Shown one piece after another: positions 1-8,032 of a DNA stretch of 64,000 nucleotides. The position numbers and the translations under genes were made by a program. Below the pieces are notes generated by a model. The model ran no database searches. It saw only the letters and a program-made list of their open reading frames with translations, and was not told where the DNA came from. Position 1 is the stretch's first letter, and each line of letters opens with the position of its first letter. This DNA is from JADGHX01 sp963837755 (GTDB lineage: Bacteria; Pseudomonadota; Gammaproteobacteria; Steroidobacterales; Steroidobacteraceae): assembly GCA_963837755.1 (NCBI GenBank), contig CAWIOP010000002.1:620001-684000 (forward strand), read 5' to 3'.

Positions 1-1165
1 CGCATCGATGAGCCTGATGCGCGGCCTGCCAGTGTATTCGCCGGTGCTTCGCTGGCTGCGCGAGACAGTACGGCCCGCCGAGCTGCGCAGCGCAAGCCCC
101 GACTTCGTGCGTGAAGGCACTCAGCTGGGCATCGCAGAGATGCTGCGCGCGGGCATCACCACGTTCGGCGATTCCTGCCTGTTTCCGGAAGAAGCCGCGC
201 ACGCCGCGGCCGAAGCCCGGGTTCGCGCGGTCATCGGCCTGCCCGTGTCGGAAACGGCAAGCGACTGGGCGCCGGACTCGGCGGCGCATTTCGACCGCGC
301 GGCTCACTTGTGGGACGAGTACAAGTCCGATCCATGGGTGTCGCTGTACTTCGCGCCACCGCCCTCCTACGCCATTGGCGATTCCATGCTCGCCCGCCTG
401 CGCATCGTGGCAGATGAGCTGGACGCGCGCATCGCCATGCCGGTGCACGAAACGGAGCTCGAAGTGCGCGACTGCATCAGTCAGCACGGCGTGCGCCCAT
501 TGCAGCGGCTCGCCGCGCTCGGGTTGCTGCGGCCGGGGTTTAGCGCAATCCACATGAACCGGCTGTGCGCAGAGGATCTCGCGCTTGCGCAGAGCACGGG
601 CATTTCCGTTGTCGCCTGCCCGCAGTCGAACCTGCGCCTCGGCAGCGGCAATTGTCCGGTGGCGGACCTGTTGCAGCGAAATGTTACGGTGGGGCTCGGC
701 ACCGATTCGCCGGTGAGCAGCGGTGCGTTCGACCTGCTCGCGGAAACGAGGTTGGCCCTGTTGTTGTCCGCCGGGGGCGCGTCGGCGCTCGCATCGGGCG
801 ACGCCGCCGAAGCAATCGCTGCGCAGACTGCCCAGGAGTCCGGCGGCCTTTCGGCAGCCGATGCGCTGGCCATGGCAACCTTGGGCGGCGCTGTGGCGCT
901 GGGCCTTGGCGCCACGTGCGGCTCCATCGAGCCGGGCAAGGCTGCCGATCTCGTGTGCATCGACCTCGCTTCCCTAGCGTGTCAGTCTTCCGCGTCGCTC
1001 GCCGAAACGGTGCTGTTCGGCGCAACGCGCCGGGACATCAGCGATGTGTGGACCGGCGGCCGCGCCGCCGTGAGCGATTCGCGCCTGCTGGCCTTCGATG
1101 AGCAGGAGCTGCTACGGCTCGCCCGGCAGTGGCTGGACCGAATTCAATCAGGAGCCGATGCATGA
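1..1165 (+). CDS. mtaD: Amidohydrolase of the TRZ/ATZ family (MTA/SAH deaminase-like), 5' end cut off
   Basis: The open frame runs in from the window edge, so the N-terminus with the first metal-binding HxH is missing; about 387 residues remain. Metal-dependent deaminase motifs are visible: MPVHET, AIHMNRL and the aspartate in GLGTDSPVSSGAFD. A C-terminal segment with SIEPGKAADLVCID is typical of amidohydrolases with a composite beta domain. In Pseudomonas the same kind of gene (5'-methylthioadenosine deaminase) sits directly before ubiG, as here, where the stop overlaps the ubiG start as ATGA (1162-1165). Known family role: hydrolytic deamination of methylthioadenosine or S-adenosylhomocysteine. 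The exact substrate is inferred from context, since other TRZ/ATZ hydrolases share the motifs. Confidence 0.8.
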   Translation, partial: ASMSLMRGLPVYSPVLRWLRETVRPAELRSASPDFVREGTQLGIAEMLRAGITTFGDSCLFPEEAAHAAAEARVRAVIGLPVSETASDWAPDSAAHFDRAAHLWDEYKSDPWVSLYFAPPPSYAIGDSMLARLRIVADELDARIAMPVHETELEVRDCISQHGVRPLQRLAALGLLRPGFSAIHMNRLCAEDLALAQSTGISVVACPQSNLRLGSGNCPVADLLQRNVTVGLGTDSPVSSGAFDLLAETRLALLLSAGGASALASGDAAEAIAAQTAQESGGLSAADALAMATLGGAVALGLGATCGSIEPGKAADLVCIDLASLACQSSASLAETVLFGATRRDISDVWTGGRAAVSDSRLLAFDEQELLRLARQWLDRIQSGADA

Positions 1166-1932
1166 CCGCCCCCGCTTCCACGCACGCGCCGGTGACCGCG
1201 CCCTCCGCCAGCGCCCCGACTTCCGATGCGGCGGAAGTGGGCAAGTTCGATGCACTCGCGCACCGCTTCTGGGACACGCGCGGGGAGTTCAAGCCGCTGC
1301 ACATGCTCAACCCCGTACGCGTGAAGTTCGTGGCAGATCGCGCGGCGCTTTCTGGCGCACGAGTGCTGGATGTCGGCTGCGGCGGCGGCCTTCTGTGCGA
1401 AGCGCTGTCTCATGCCGGCGCCAAAGTCACGGGCATCGATCTGGCCGAAGGCATGGTCGAAGTGGCACGGCTGCATGCAGCCGAACAAAACCTGCCCATC
1501 GAATATCGGCTTGCGGATGCGGAGTCGCTCGTGGCGGCACATGCGGGCCAGTTCGACGTGGTCACCTGCATGGAAATGCTGGAGCACGTGCCGCACCCTG
1601 ACGCCACCGTCGCCACGCTTGCGAAGCTCGTGAAGCCTGGCGGGTCGGTGTTCATCTCCACCGTCAATCGGAATCTCAAGTCGTTCCTGCTGGCGATCGT
1701 CGGCGCGGAATACGTGATGAAGCTCATTCCGCCCGGCACGCATGAATACGACCGGCTCATCCGGCCGGCGGAGCTGGCGGCGTGGGGACGGGCCGCGTCC
1801 CTGAGCCTGCGCGATATCGCCGGGCTCGCCTTCAACCCGTTCACGGATCAGTGCGGTCTCACGAAAGATCCGTCCATCAACTATCTCGCGCATCTCGAAA
1901 GAACGGGCGGTGACGATGGGGCAACGGCTTGA
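1162..1932 (+). CDS. ubiG: Ubiquinone biosynthesis O-methyltransferase UbiG
   Basis: SAM-dependent methyltransferase of 256 residues for the two O-methylation steps of ubiquinone synthesis. The class I SAM motif VLDVGCGGGLLCEALS is followed by TGIDLAEGM and by VTCMEMLEHVPHP, a UbiG signature. The C-terminal region contains YVMKLIPPGTHEYDRLIRP, part of the membrane-interacting segment of UbiG. The ATG at 1162 is chosen because an AGGAG precedes it at 1150-1154 and it overlaps the upstream stop. A longer in-frame ATG at 1129 would place eleven extra residues inside the upstream gene. It overlaps the next gene by four bases, so translation is probably coupled. Confidence 0.95.
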   Translation: MTAPASTHAPVTAPSASAPTSDAAEVGKFDALAHRFWDTRGEFKPLHMLNPVRVKFVADRAALSGARVLDVGCGGGLLCEALSHAGAKVTGIDLAEGMVEVARLHAAEQNLPIEYRLADAESLVAAHAGQFDVVTCMEMLEHVPHPDATVATLAKLVKPGGSVFISTVNRNLKSFLLAIVGAEYVMKLIPPGTHEYDRLIRPAELAAWGRAASLSLRDIAGLAFNPFTDQCGLTKDPSINYLAHLERTGGDDGATA

Positions 1933-3362
1933 GCGCCGCGCTCACCATCGCTGCAATCGTCGTCGCGCTCGGCGTGGGCATCGCGCTGGGCTACCTGGTC
2001 GCGTCGCTGCGAGCGGGGCGCGCGCAACACGCGCTGCAGATGGCGCTCGCAAGCGAGCGCGTGCGGCGCGAGGCCGAAGTGCAGAAAGAAAGCGAGCGCA
2101 TCGTGTCGCTCGAGCAGTCGGAAGCTCGCCTGCGCAATGCGTTCGATTCGCTGGCGGGCGAATCCCTGCGCGCCAACAGTGAGATGTTCCTGCGCCTTGC
2201 GCGCGAGGCGTTGAGCCGCGACCAGGTGGTTGCCGAGAACGCGCTGAAGGAGCGCGAGACGGCCATCTCTGCGCTCGTCGAGCCGCTCAAGGCCGCGCTG
2301 GAGCGCACCGAGGCGCAGGTGCAGGCCATCGAGCGCGAGCGCCGCGACGCCTTCACTTCACTGCGCACGCAGATCGAGAGCCTCGCGGGAGGGCATGCGC
2401 AGCTGCAGCGCGAGACCCGTAATCTCGTCACCGCGCTACGTCGGCCGGAAGTGCGCGGCCGCTGGGGCGAGATGACCCTGCGGCGTGTAGTGGAGCTTGC
2501 CGGCATGGCTGAGCACTGCGACTTCACCGAGCAGCTGCACGTGGTGGGCGAAGAAGGCGCGCTGCGGCCTGACATGGTCATTCACATGCCCGAGGCGCGC
2601 ACGCTGGTGGTGGACGTGAAGGCGCCGCTGGATGCGTACCTTGAAGCCATCGAAGCCGTCACGGACGACGCGCGCGGCATCTCGCTCAAGCGCCACGCGC
2701 TGCAGGTCGAGACGCGCGTGCGGCAGCTGGGCTCGAAGAACTACTGGGAGCAATTCAAGGACAGCCCCGACTTCGTCGTGCTGTTCCTGCCCGGGGACCA
2801 GTTCCTGAGCGCGGCGCTCATCGAGCGGCCGGACATGCTCGAAACCGCCTTGAAGGCAGGCGTCATTCTCGCAACGCCCTCCACTCTCATCGCCTTGCTG
2901 AAGACCGTTGCGTATGGTTGGCGGCAGGCCGCGGTTGCAGAGAACGCGGCCACGATTCACGCGCTGGGCCAGGAGCTGCATCGCCGGCTCAACACGTTCG
3001 TGAAGCACGTGGACAAGCTGGGCAGGCAACTCAACAGCGCCGTCGATGCGTACAACTCCGCGGTGGGCTCGCTGGAACGGCAAGTGCTACCGCAGGCCCG
3101 CCGCTTCCAGGAGCTGGGCGTTACCGCCGATGCGGCCCTGATAACGCTGGAGCCCATTGCGCAGCTCGCGCGCAAGACCGCGGCCGCAGCCGCGGCGCAA
3201 GGCGCCGCAATAGCTCAAGGCGCGACGGCCGAGGGGGCAGTATCCGATGTGGCGCCGGCCGACGCGCTGACAGCCGAAGCCGGTACGCCGCAGACCGAAG
3301 CCCTGGAACCCGCACTCGCACCCGAGTGCGCGGCATCCTCGCCCGATGCGGGCAGACAGTGA
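1929..3362 (+). CDS. rmuC: DNA recombination protein RmuC
   Basis: Protein of 477 residues: an N-terminal membrane anchor (about residues 4-28), a long Ala/Glu/Arg-rich coiled coil (about 30-160), then the conserved RmuC nuclease-like core with EVRGRWGEMTLRRVVELAGM, MVIHMPEARTLVVDVKAPLD, NYWEQFKDSPDFVVLFLPGD and TPSTLIALLKTVAYGWRQ. RmuC proteins limit inversion between short inverted repeats; the biochemical activity is not settled. The start appears to be TTG at 1929, overlapping the ubiG stop. The tail after about residue 420 is Ala-rich and low in complexity. In Pseudomonas the slot between ubiG and yciK holds the phosphatase gene mupP, so RmuC here is a local difference. Confidence 0.92.
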   Translation: MSAALTIAAIVVALGVGIALGYLVASLRAGRAQHALQMALASERVRREAEVQKESERIVSLEQSEARLRNAFDSLAGESLRANSEMFLRLAREALSRDQVVAENALKERETAISALVEPLKAALERTEAQVQAIERERRDAFTSLRTQIESLAGGHAQLQRETRNLVTALRRPEVRGRWGEMTLRRVVELAGMAEHCDFTEQLHVVGEEGALRPDMVIHMPEARTLVVDVKAPLDAYLEAIEAVTDDARGISLKRHALQVETRVRQLGSKNYWEQFKDSPDFVVLFLPGDQFLSAALIERPDMLETALKAGVILATPSTLIALLKTVAYGWRQAAVAENAATIHALGQELHRRLNTFVKHVDKLGRQLNSAVDAYNSAVGSLERQVLPQARRFQELGVTADAALITLEPIAQLARKTAAAAAAQGAAIAQGATAEGAVSDVAPADALTAEAGTPQTEALEPALAPECAASSPDAGRQ

Positions 3363-3382
3363 GATTTTCCGAAAAAAACACC

Positions 3383-4150
3383 ATGAGCACTTCCTTCGAT
3401 CCGCGCACGGTCACACTGCGCCCCGACGAGCTTTCCGGCCGCGTCATCGCCATCAGCGGCCCGACGCGCGGCATCGGCCATGCCGTTGCGCTCGCCTGCG
3501 CCACGCACGGCGCGACGGTCGTGCTGATCGGGCGCGACGTGAAGCGCCTCGAAGCCGTGCATGCGGAAATCGAAGCGGCCGGAGGCGCGGAGGCCAGCAT
3601 TGCGCCCTTCGACCTGGAAAAAGCCGTGGCCTCCGACTACGACGCCCTCGCTTCGGCGCTGATGGACCGCTACGGGTGCCTCGACGGCCTGCTCCACAAC
3701 GCCAGCATCCTGGGCATGCTCGCGCCCATCGAGCACTACGACGTGCCCACGTGGTATCGCGTGATGCACGTGAACACCACCGCTGCCTTCGCGCTCACGC
3801 ATGTGCTGTTGCCCGTGCTCCGTCGCTCCGACGACGCATCCATCGTCTTCACGTCGAGCAGCGTTGGTCGCAAGGCGCGCGCGTATTGGGGCGCGTACGC
3901 GGTGTCGAAGTTCGCCATCGAAGGGTTGTCGCAGATGCTCGCGCTGGAGCTCGAGAACGTTACGCATATTCGCGTGAACACCCTGAACCCCGGGCCGGCG
4001 CGCACGGCCATGCGATTGCAGGCCTACCCGTCGGAGAACCCCGACAGCATGACGCCGCCGGAAGCGCTGGTCGGCCCTTATCTGGCGCTGCTCGGCCCGG
4101 CGAGCCGCGGCGTGACCGGCCAACAGTTCGACGCGCAGCAGCCGCGCTAG
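3383..4150 (+). CDS. YciK-like short-chain dehydrogenase
   Basis: Short-chain dehydrogenase/reductase of 255 residues with a Rossmann fold. The cofactor loop reads GPTRGIGHAVA (about residues 26-36), followed by LIGRD. LHNAS stands for the usual NNAG motif. The catalytic Ser lies in FTSSSVGRKARA and the Tyr-Lys pair in YAVSKFAIEGL. The motif spelling and the position downstream of ubiG match the YciK family, oxidoreductases of unknown physiological substrate. The ATG at 3383 is used; upstream sequence in the same frame lies inside rmuC. No clear Shine-Dalgarno is visible. The next gene converges on it, and the 145 bp between them show no convincing terminator. Confidence 0.88.
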   Translation: MSTSFDPRTVTLRPDELSGRVIAISGPTRGIGHAVALACATHGATVVLIGRDVKRLEAVHAEIEAAGGAEASIAPFDLEKAVASDYDALASALMDRYGCLDGLLHNASILGMLAPIEHYDVPTWYRVMHVNTTAAFALTHVLLPVLRRSDDASIVFTSSSVGRKARAYWGAYAVSKFAIEGLSQMLALELENVTHIRVNTLNPGPARTAMRLQAYPSENPDSMTPPEALVGPYLALLGPASRGVTGQQFDAQQPR

Positions 4151-4295
4151 CGGCAAGCGAATCCGCTTCGCCGTCGCGCGCCAGCGTTTTGAGAAGCACT
4201 GCCGCAGGCGCCCTCCGAACATGTGCCGTTTTCAGCGCAATCCGGCACCCGGGCCATGCGCCAATCCACGCTCAATCGTGAACCGGTCAAATTCT

Positions 4296-5528
4296 CTATG
4301 CAGGGGTACTGGAAGGCGTCGTCGCGGGGGACGCTTCATCTGCAGCAGGCGGGGAGATCAATGCATTGATCTCGTCCTGAGTGAGCGCGCGGAACTGGCC
4401 GCGGGACAGGTGACGATCCAGCGTGAGCGTGCCAATGCGTGTTCGCAGCACGCGACTCACGAGAGCGCCGTGCCGCTCGAAGAGCTGCCGAACATCTTTA
4501 CCGCTGCCGCCGCGAGCGACGAACGTGTACCAGCGGTTGGCGCCCTCGCCGCCGCCGGGCTCGCAGCTCTCCACGTGCAGCCGGTCGCCCCGATCGAGCA
4601 CGCCTTCCAGAATCCCGCTCAGCGCCGGCTCTTCCAGCGCGCCGCGAATACGCACGCTGAACTCGCTTGTGAGCCCGTGCACCGTTCGCTGGAGCTGCTC
4701 GGCGATGCCGCCATCCGACGTGACGATCTCGAGCCCGCCATCGATGCGCGGCATCGGGCTCACGGTAATGAAGCGGTTGCCGGCCTTGCGCGGCAGGCGA
4801 TCGAGCAGCGCCTGGTGCTCCGAGGGCTCATCGGGCGTGCGCAGGTTCTCGCCAGGCGAGCGGTGGCAGATGTAAGCCTGCCCCCCAGCTACTTCGTGGC
4901 GGTGAATGAGGCGCCCATCGAGGCGCAGGTGATCGGTGCGGCCGACGCGCCTGCCGAGCACCGCGGGTTCCCCGTTCACGGTGAGTCGCCCCGCCCGAAT
5001 CCATTCCTCCACCTCGCGTCGCGAGCCGACGCCCATGCGGGCAAGCACTTTCTGCAGCCGCTCTCCCTCGCCGAGCGCGGCCGGCGAATGAGCAGGCCTT
5101 GCCGGGGCGCGCGGCGGGCGCGGGCGCGCATCGCCACGTTGCGGGCGTGGTGGTGCCGAGCGCTGCGAGCGATCCGAACGCTGCGGACGATCCGAGCGTT
5201 GTGGCCGTTCCGAACGCTGGGGTCGCGCCGCGTGTTGTGGCCGTTCCGAACGCTGAGGCCGCGCCGCGCGTTGTGGCTGATCCGGGCGCTGGGGCCGCGC
5301 CGCGCGTTGTGGCTGATCCGGGCGCTGGGGCCGTGCGGCACGCTCGCCGCGAACGTCTTTGTTGCGGCTCGCAGGACCGCGGCCGGCCGAGGCCGACGCC
5401 CGCTTTCCGGACGCCGCCGCTCGCGCGAACGAGCCGCCCGATGATTTTTTGAAGCCGCGCTGACCACCCGGGCGGGCGTTGCTGCGACGCTGGCCGGTGC
5501 CCGGGGAGTTGCGGCCGCGTGTGGCCAT
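4296..5528 (-). CDS. rluB: Pseudouridine synthase RluB-like with repetitive basic N-terminal extension
   Basis: A 23S rRNA pseudouridine synthase of the RsuA/RluB/E/F family. The S4-like domain includes RLQKVLARMGVGSRREVEEW, and the catalytic domain includes GRLDVDTEG-type sequence in altered form (RIDGGLEIVTSDGGIAEQLQ), followed by RIGTLTLDRHLSRGQFRALT. About 150 residues before the S4 domain are extremely rich in Arg, Pro, Gln and Ser and contain a 12-residue repeat. E. coli RluB carries its low-complexity tail at the other end. The start at 5528 is four bases after the scpB stop. Neighbours scpB, scpA and trpS form a run of genes in one direction, an arrangement seen in many gammaproteobacteria. 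Catalytic role confident; exact target position is from family knowledge. Confidence 0.87.
   Translation of the reverse strand: MATRGRNSPGTGQRRSNARPGGQRGFKKSSGGSFARAAASGKRASASAGRGPASRNKDVRGERAARPQRPDQPQRAARPQRPDQPQRAARPQRSERPQHAARPQRSERPQRSDRPQRSDRSQRSAPPRPQRGDARPRPPRAPARPAHSPAALGEGERLQKVLARMGVGSRREVEEWIRAGRLTVNGEPAVLGRRVGRTDHLRLDGRLIHRHEVAGGQAYICHRSPGENLRTPDEPSEHQALLDRLPRKAGNRFITVSPMPRIDGGLEIVTSDGGIAEQLQRTVHGLTSEFSVRIRGALEEPALSGILEGVLDRGDRLHVESCEPGGGEGANRWYTFVARGGSGKDVRQLFERHGALVSRVLRTRIGTLTLDRHLSRGQFRALTQDEINALISPPAADEASPATTPSSTPA
5150..5345 (-). repeat. 36-bp in-frame tandem repeat inside the rluB N-terminal extension
   Basis: On the coding strand this encodes repeated units close to RPQRPDQPQRAA, with two nearly exact 36-base units at the start-distal end and degenerate units reading RPQRSERPQHAA and RPQRSDRPQRSD further toward the start codon. 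The repeat keeps reading frame. It is basic and disordered, suitable for RNA contact; that function is inference. Confidence 0.8.
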
Positions 5529-5532
5529 GGTG

Positions 5533-6672
5533 CTAGTCGTCCCGGTCGCGGGATGCCGCGACGAGCTCGGATGAGGCGTGCGGATCGTCGGAGGAATCAT
5601 CCTCGTCATCGGCCGCGTCGTCTTCGAGCGCAGCCGCCTCGAGATCGGTCACATCGAATTCAGCTTCGATGAGCCTGGCGCGCTCCGCTGCGGCGTTCAC
5701 GCCGAGCTCGGCCATCTCGAATTCCCCCGTCTCGATGGCGGCATCCGCAACGGGCGCCACGACATCGGACTCGATGGAGGCTTCGATGCGCGCCTCGACC
5801 AGCTCGAGCGTCTCGACTTCGACGGTGACATCGCCGCAGTCCGACTCGATTTCCGCATGCGAGACGGCTTCGACGCCCACAAAGTACAGCGGCTCGACGG
5901 GCGCGGCAGCGGGTTCAGTGCCATCGAACGCCTCAACGTCGTTTTCGCCAGCCTCATCGACGGCTTCAAGTGCCTGAACGTCGCCTTCGGCGCTCTCGGT
6001 AGCCCCGGCCACGCGTTCCCCCGACGCCGTGCCGTGCCCTTCCGCACCGCCATCTGCGCCGCCCGCGCCGCTCGCGCCTTCCGACCCGCCTTCCGGATCC
6101 GACGGCTCGTTGGGCTTCGCAAGATCGAGCTGCAGGTTGATCTCGCCCATCGCCTTCAGCTCGGCGAGCGGCGGCAGGTCTTCGAGGCTGCGCAGGCCGA
6201 AGTAGTCCAGAAACTCTTTGGTCGTGCCAAGCAGCTCGGGCCGGCCGGGCACGTCACGCGTTCCGACGACGCGCACCCAGTTGCGCTCCAGGATGGTCTT
6301 GATGATGTTCGGGTTCACCGCCACGCCGCGCACCGCCTCGATTTCGGCGCGCGTGATGGGCTGCCGGTAAGCAATGAGCGCCAGTGTTTCCAGCAGCGCG
6401 CGCGAAAAGCGCGGCGGACGCTCGGGCCACAGGCGTGACACTTCGTTCGCAAGATCGCGCCGCACCTGAATGCGAAAGCCGGTGGCGGTTTCCTTCACCT
6501 CGATGCCGCGGCCACTGTAGTCCGCTTCGAGGCCTTCGAGCGCGGCACGCAGCAAGGCCGGCTCGGGCATGGCCGACGCGTCAAAGAGCTGCGCAAGCTC
6601 GGGCAGCTGCAGGGGGCGGCCGGCGGCCAACAGCGCCGCTTCCACCACGTTCTTGATGTACGTCTCGTTCAT
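5533..6672 (-). CDS. scpB: Condensin accessory protein ScpB with long acidic tail
   Basis: Winged-helix kleisin-associated subunit of the SMC-ScpAB condensin. Residues 1-190 hold the conserved ScpB core: VVEAALLAAGRPLQLPELAQ, LALIAYRQPITRAEIEAVRG, KTILERNWVRVVGTRDVPGR and LLGTTKEFLDYFGLRSLEDL. The remaining 190 residues are an Ala/Glu/Asp-rich acidic extension with no recognised domain; typical ScpB proteins end near 200 residues. The start codon overlaps the scpA stop as ATGA, so the two subunits are translationally coupled. Its SMC partner is encoded in this window at 16212-19712. The partner gene rluB begins four bases after its stop. Confidence 0.95.
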   Translation of the reverse strand: MNETYIKNVVEAALLAAGRPLQLPELAQLFDASAMPEPALLRAALEGLEADYSGRGIEVKETATGFRIQVRRDLANEVSRLWPERPPRFSRALLETLALIAYRQPITRAEIEAVRGVAVNPNIIKTILERNWVRVVGTRDVPGRPELLGTTKEFLDYFGLRSLEDLPPLAELKAMGEINLQLDLAKPNEPSDPEGGSEGASGAGGADGGAEGHGTASGERVAGATESAEGDVQALEAVDEAGENDVEAFDGTEPAAAPVEPLYFVGVEAVSHAEIESDCGDVTVEVETLELVEARIEASIESDVVAPVADAAIETGEFEMAELGVNAAAERARLIEAEFDVTDLEAAALEDDAADDEDDSSDDPHASSELVAASRDRDD

Positions 6673-7913
6673 GTGCGCCCCTCGTCTGGCGGCGGCGTGT
6701 CGTCTTCCAGGGCATCGGCGTTCGCGCTGGCGTCGATTTCGGCGCGGGCCGGATCATCGGCACCCGCCACGTCGCCTTCATCGGTCGCATCGGCCTGACC
6801 GGTCGGTTCGATTCTGCGGAAATTGACCTTGCCCAGGTCCACTTCCGGCACCTTGATGTCGTCGAGGCCGAACTCGTCGATCTCATCTTCCACGACATCG
6901 TCGTCATCCACGAAGTCCACATCCTGCGCAACCGCGGCAGCTTCCCCCTCCACCCGCTCGGCAACGACTTCTTCGAGCACCGTCTCGCCCAGCGCTGCTG
7001 CGTGCGCCACCTGCTCGGGCGTCTCGTTGTTCGCAACCAGCCGCAGGTTGCGCTTGTCGGGCGCGGCGCGCACATGGATCGGCGCGTACGGCTCGGCCTG
7101 CACGATCTCGATGAGCCCCTCGCGCATCAGCTCGAGGATGGCGATGAACGTGACCGTGACGCCCATGCGCCCCTCTTCGGGCCGGAACAGGCGCGCGAAT
7201 TCTACGAAACTCGACCGCTCGAGGCTCGTAAGGATAAACGACATCCGCTCCCGCACCGAGAGTCGCTCACGAGCGACATGATGATGTGAAAACATCTCGG
7301 AGCGGACCACGACTTCCTTGAAGGCGATGAGCATTTCCTGCAGCGTCACCTGCGGCATGAGACGCACGACCTTGCGGTCTCTCAACTCCGCGCCCGCACT
7401 CCACGTGTCGCGCTCCATGCGCGGCAGCTTGTCGATGTCTTCGGCCGCGCGCTTGAAACGCTCGTATTCCTGCAGCCGGCGCACCAGCTCGGCACGCGGG
7501 TCGTCCTCGTTGCCGTCGGTCTGCGCCTTCGGCCGGGGCAGCAGCATGCGTGATTTGATCTCGGCCAGCGTGGCCGCCATCACCATGTATTCGCCCGCGA
7601 GCTCGAGCTGCAACTCCTGCATCACCTCGATGTACTTCATGTACTGGCGGGTGATCTCGGCCAGCGGAATGTCGAGGATGTCGAGGTTCTGCCGGCGGAT
7701 GAGATACAGCAGCAGGTCGAGCGGCCCCTCGAACGCTTCGAGGAACACCTCCAGCGCCTGCGGCGGGATGTACAGGTCTCTGGGCAGCTCGGTGACGGGC
7801 TCGCCGTTCACCATGGCGAATGGCATTTCCACTTGCTGCGGCACTCCTGCCGGCACCGCAGGTGGCGCCGGCGCGTGGGAGGCGACGAGCTCGAGCTTCG
7901 GTTTCAAGCCCAT
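6669..7913 (-). CDS. scpA: Condensin kleisin subunit ScpA
   Basis: Kleisin bridging the SMC heads, 414 residues from the chosen start. Core motifs: FLEAFEGPLDLLLYLIRRQN, LDILDIPLAEITRQYM, AGEYMVMAATLAEIKSRMLL and, near the C-terminal winged helix, VTVTFIAILELMREGLIEIV. The C-terminal 110 residues after the winged helix are acidic, mirroring the ScpB tail. The start at 7913 (MGLKPKLEL) follows GAGGAA directly; the frame stays open further upstream but that would run through an intergenic repeat and into trpS. The 120 bp between trpS and this start contain two hairpins that recur beside smc. Confidence 0.93.
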   Translation of the reverse strand: MGLKPKLELVASHAPAPPAVPAGVPQQVEMPFAMVNGEPVTELPRDLYIPPQALEVFLEAFEGPLDLLLYLIRRQNLDILDIPLAEITRQYMKYIEVMQELQLELAGEYMVMAATLAEIKSRMLLPRPKAQTDGNEDDPRAELVRRLQEYERFKRAAEDIDKLPRMERDTWSAGAELRDRKVVRLMPQVTLQEMLIAFKEVVVRSEMFSHHHVARERLSVRERMSFILTSLERSSFVEFARLFRPEEGRMGVTVTFIAILELMREGLIEIVQAEPYAPIHVRAAPDKRNLRLVANNETPEQVAHAAALGETVLEEVVAERVEGEAAAVAQDVDFVDDDDVVEDEIDEFGLDDIKVPEVDLGKVNFRRIEPTGQADATDEGDVAGADDPARAEIDASANADALEDDTPPPDEGRT

Positions 7914-7939
7914 TTCCTCAAAAAAAGCGCCCGCCCAGG

Positions 7940-8026
7940 CCGACTCGCCAGGCGGCAAAAGCCACGCCTTTTGCCGCCGGAAACGAAGCCACGGTCCGAA
8001 AAAAGCACCGCAGGTGACTTTTTTCC
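7940..8026 (-). repeat. Two-hairpin intergenic repeat, copy 1 (scpA leader)
   Basis: On the - strand this reads a terminator-like hairpin (AAAAAAG with a bulged T, CACC, four-base loop, GGTG, CTTTTTT) followed by a perfect 10-bp stem GCGGCAAAAG/CTTTTGCCGC with a six-base loop (7952-7977). A second copy lies at 19725-19812 in the opposite orientation. The first hairpin begins just after the trpS stop and can serve as its terminator; the element also forms the scpA 5' leader. Confidence 0.85.
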
Positions 8027-8032
8027 CATGAC

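Noticed and set aside
4221..5444. + strand open frame opposite rluB with Leu-Arg-Ala repeats
   Set aside because: The repeats are the complement of the 36-bp tandem in rluB; no independent evidence.
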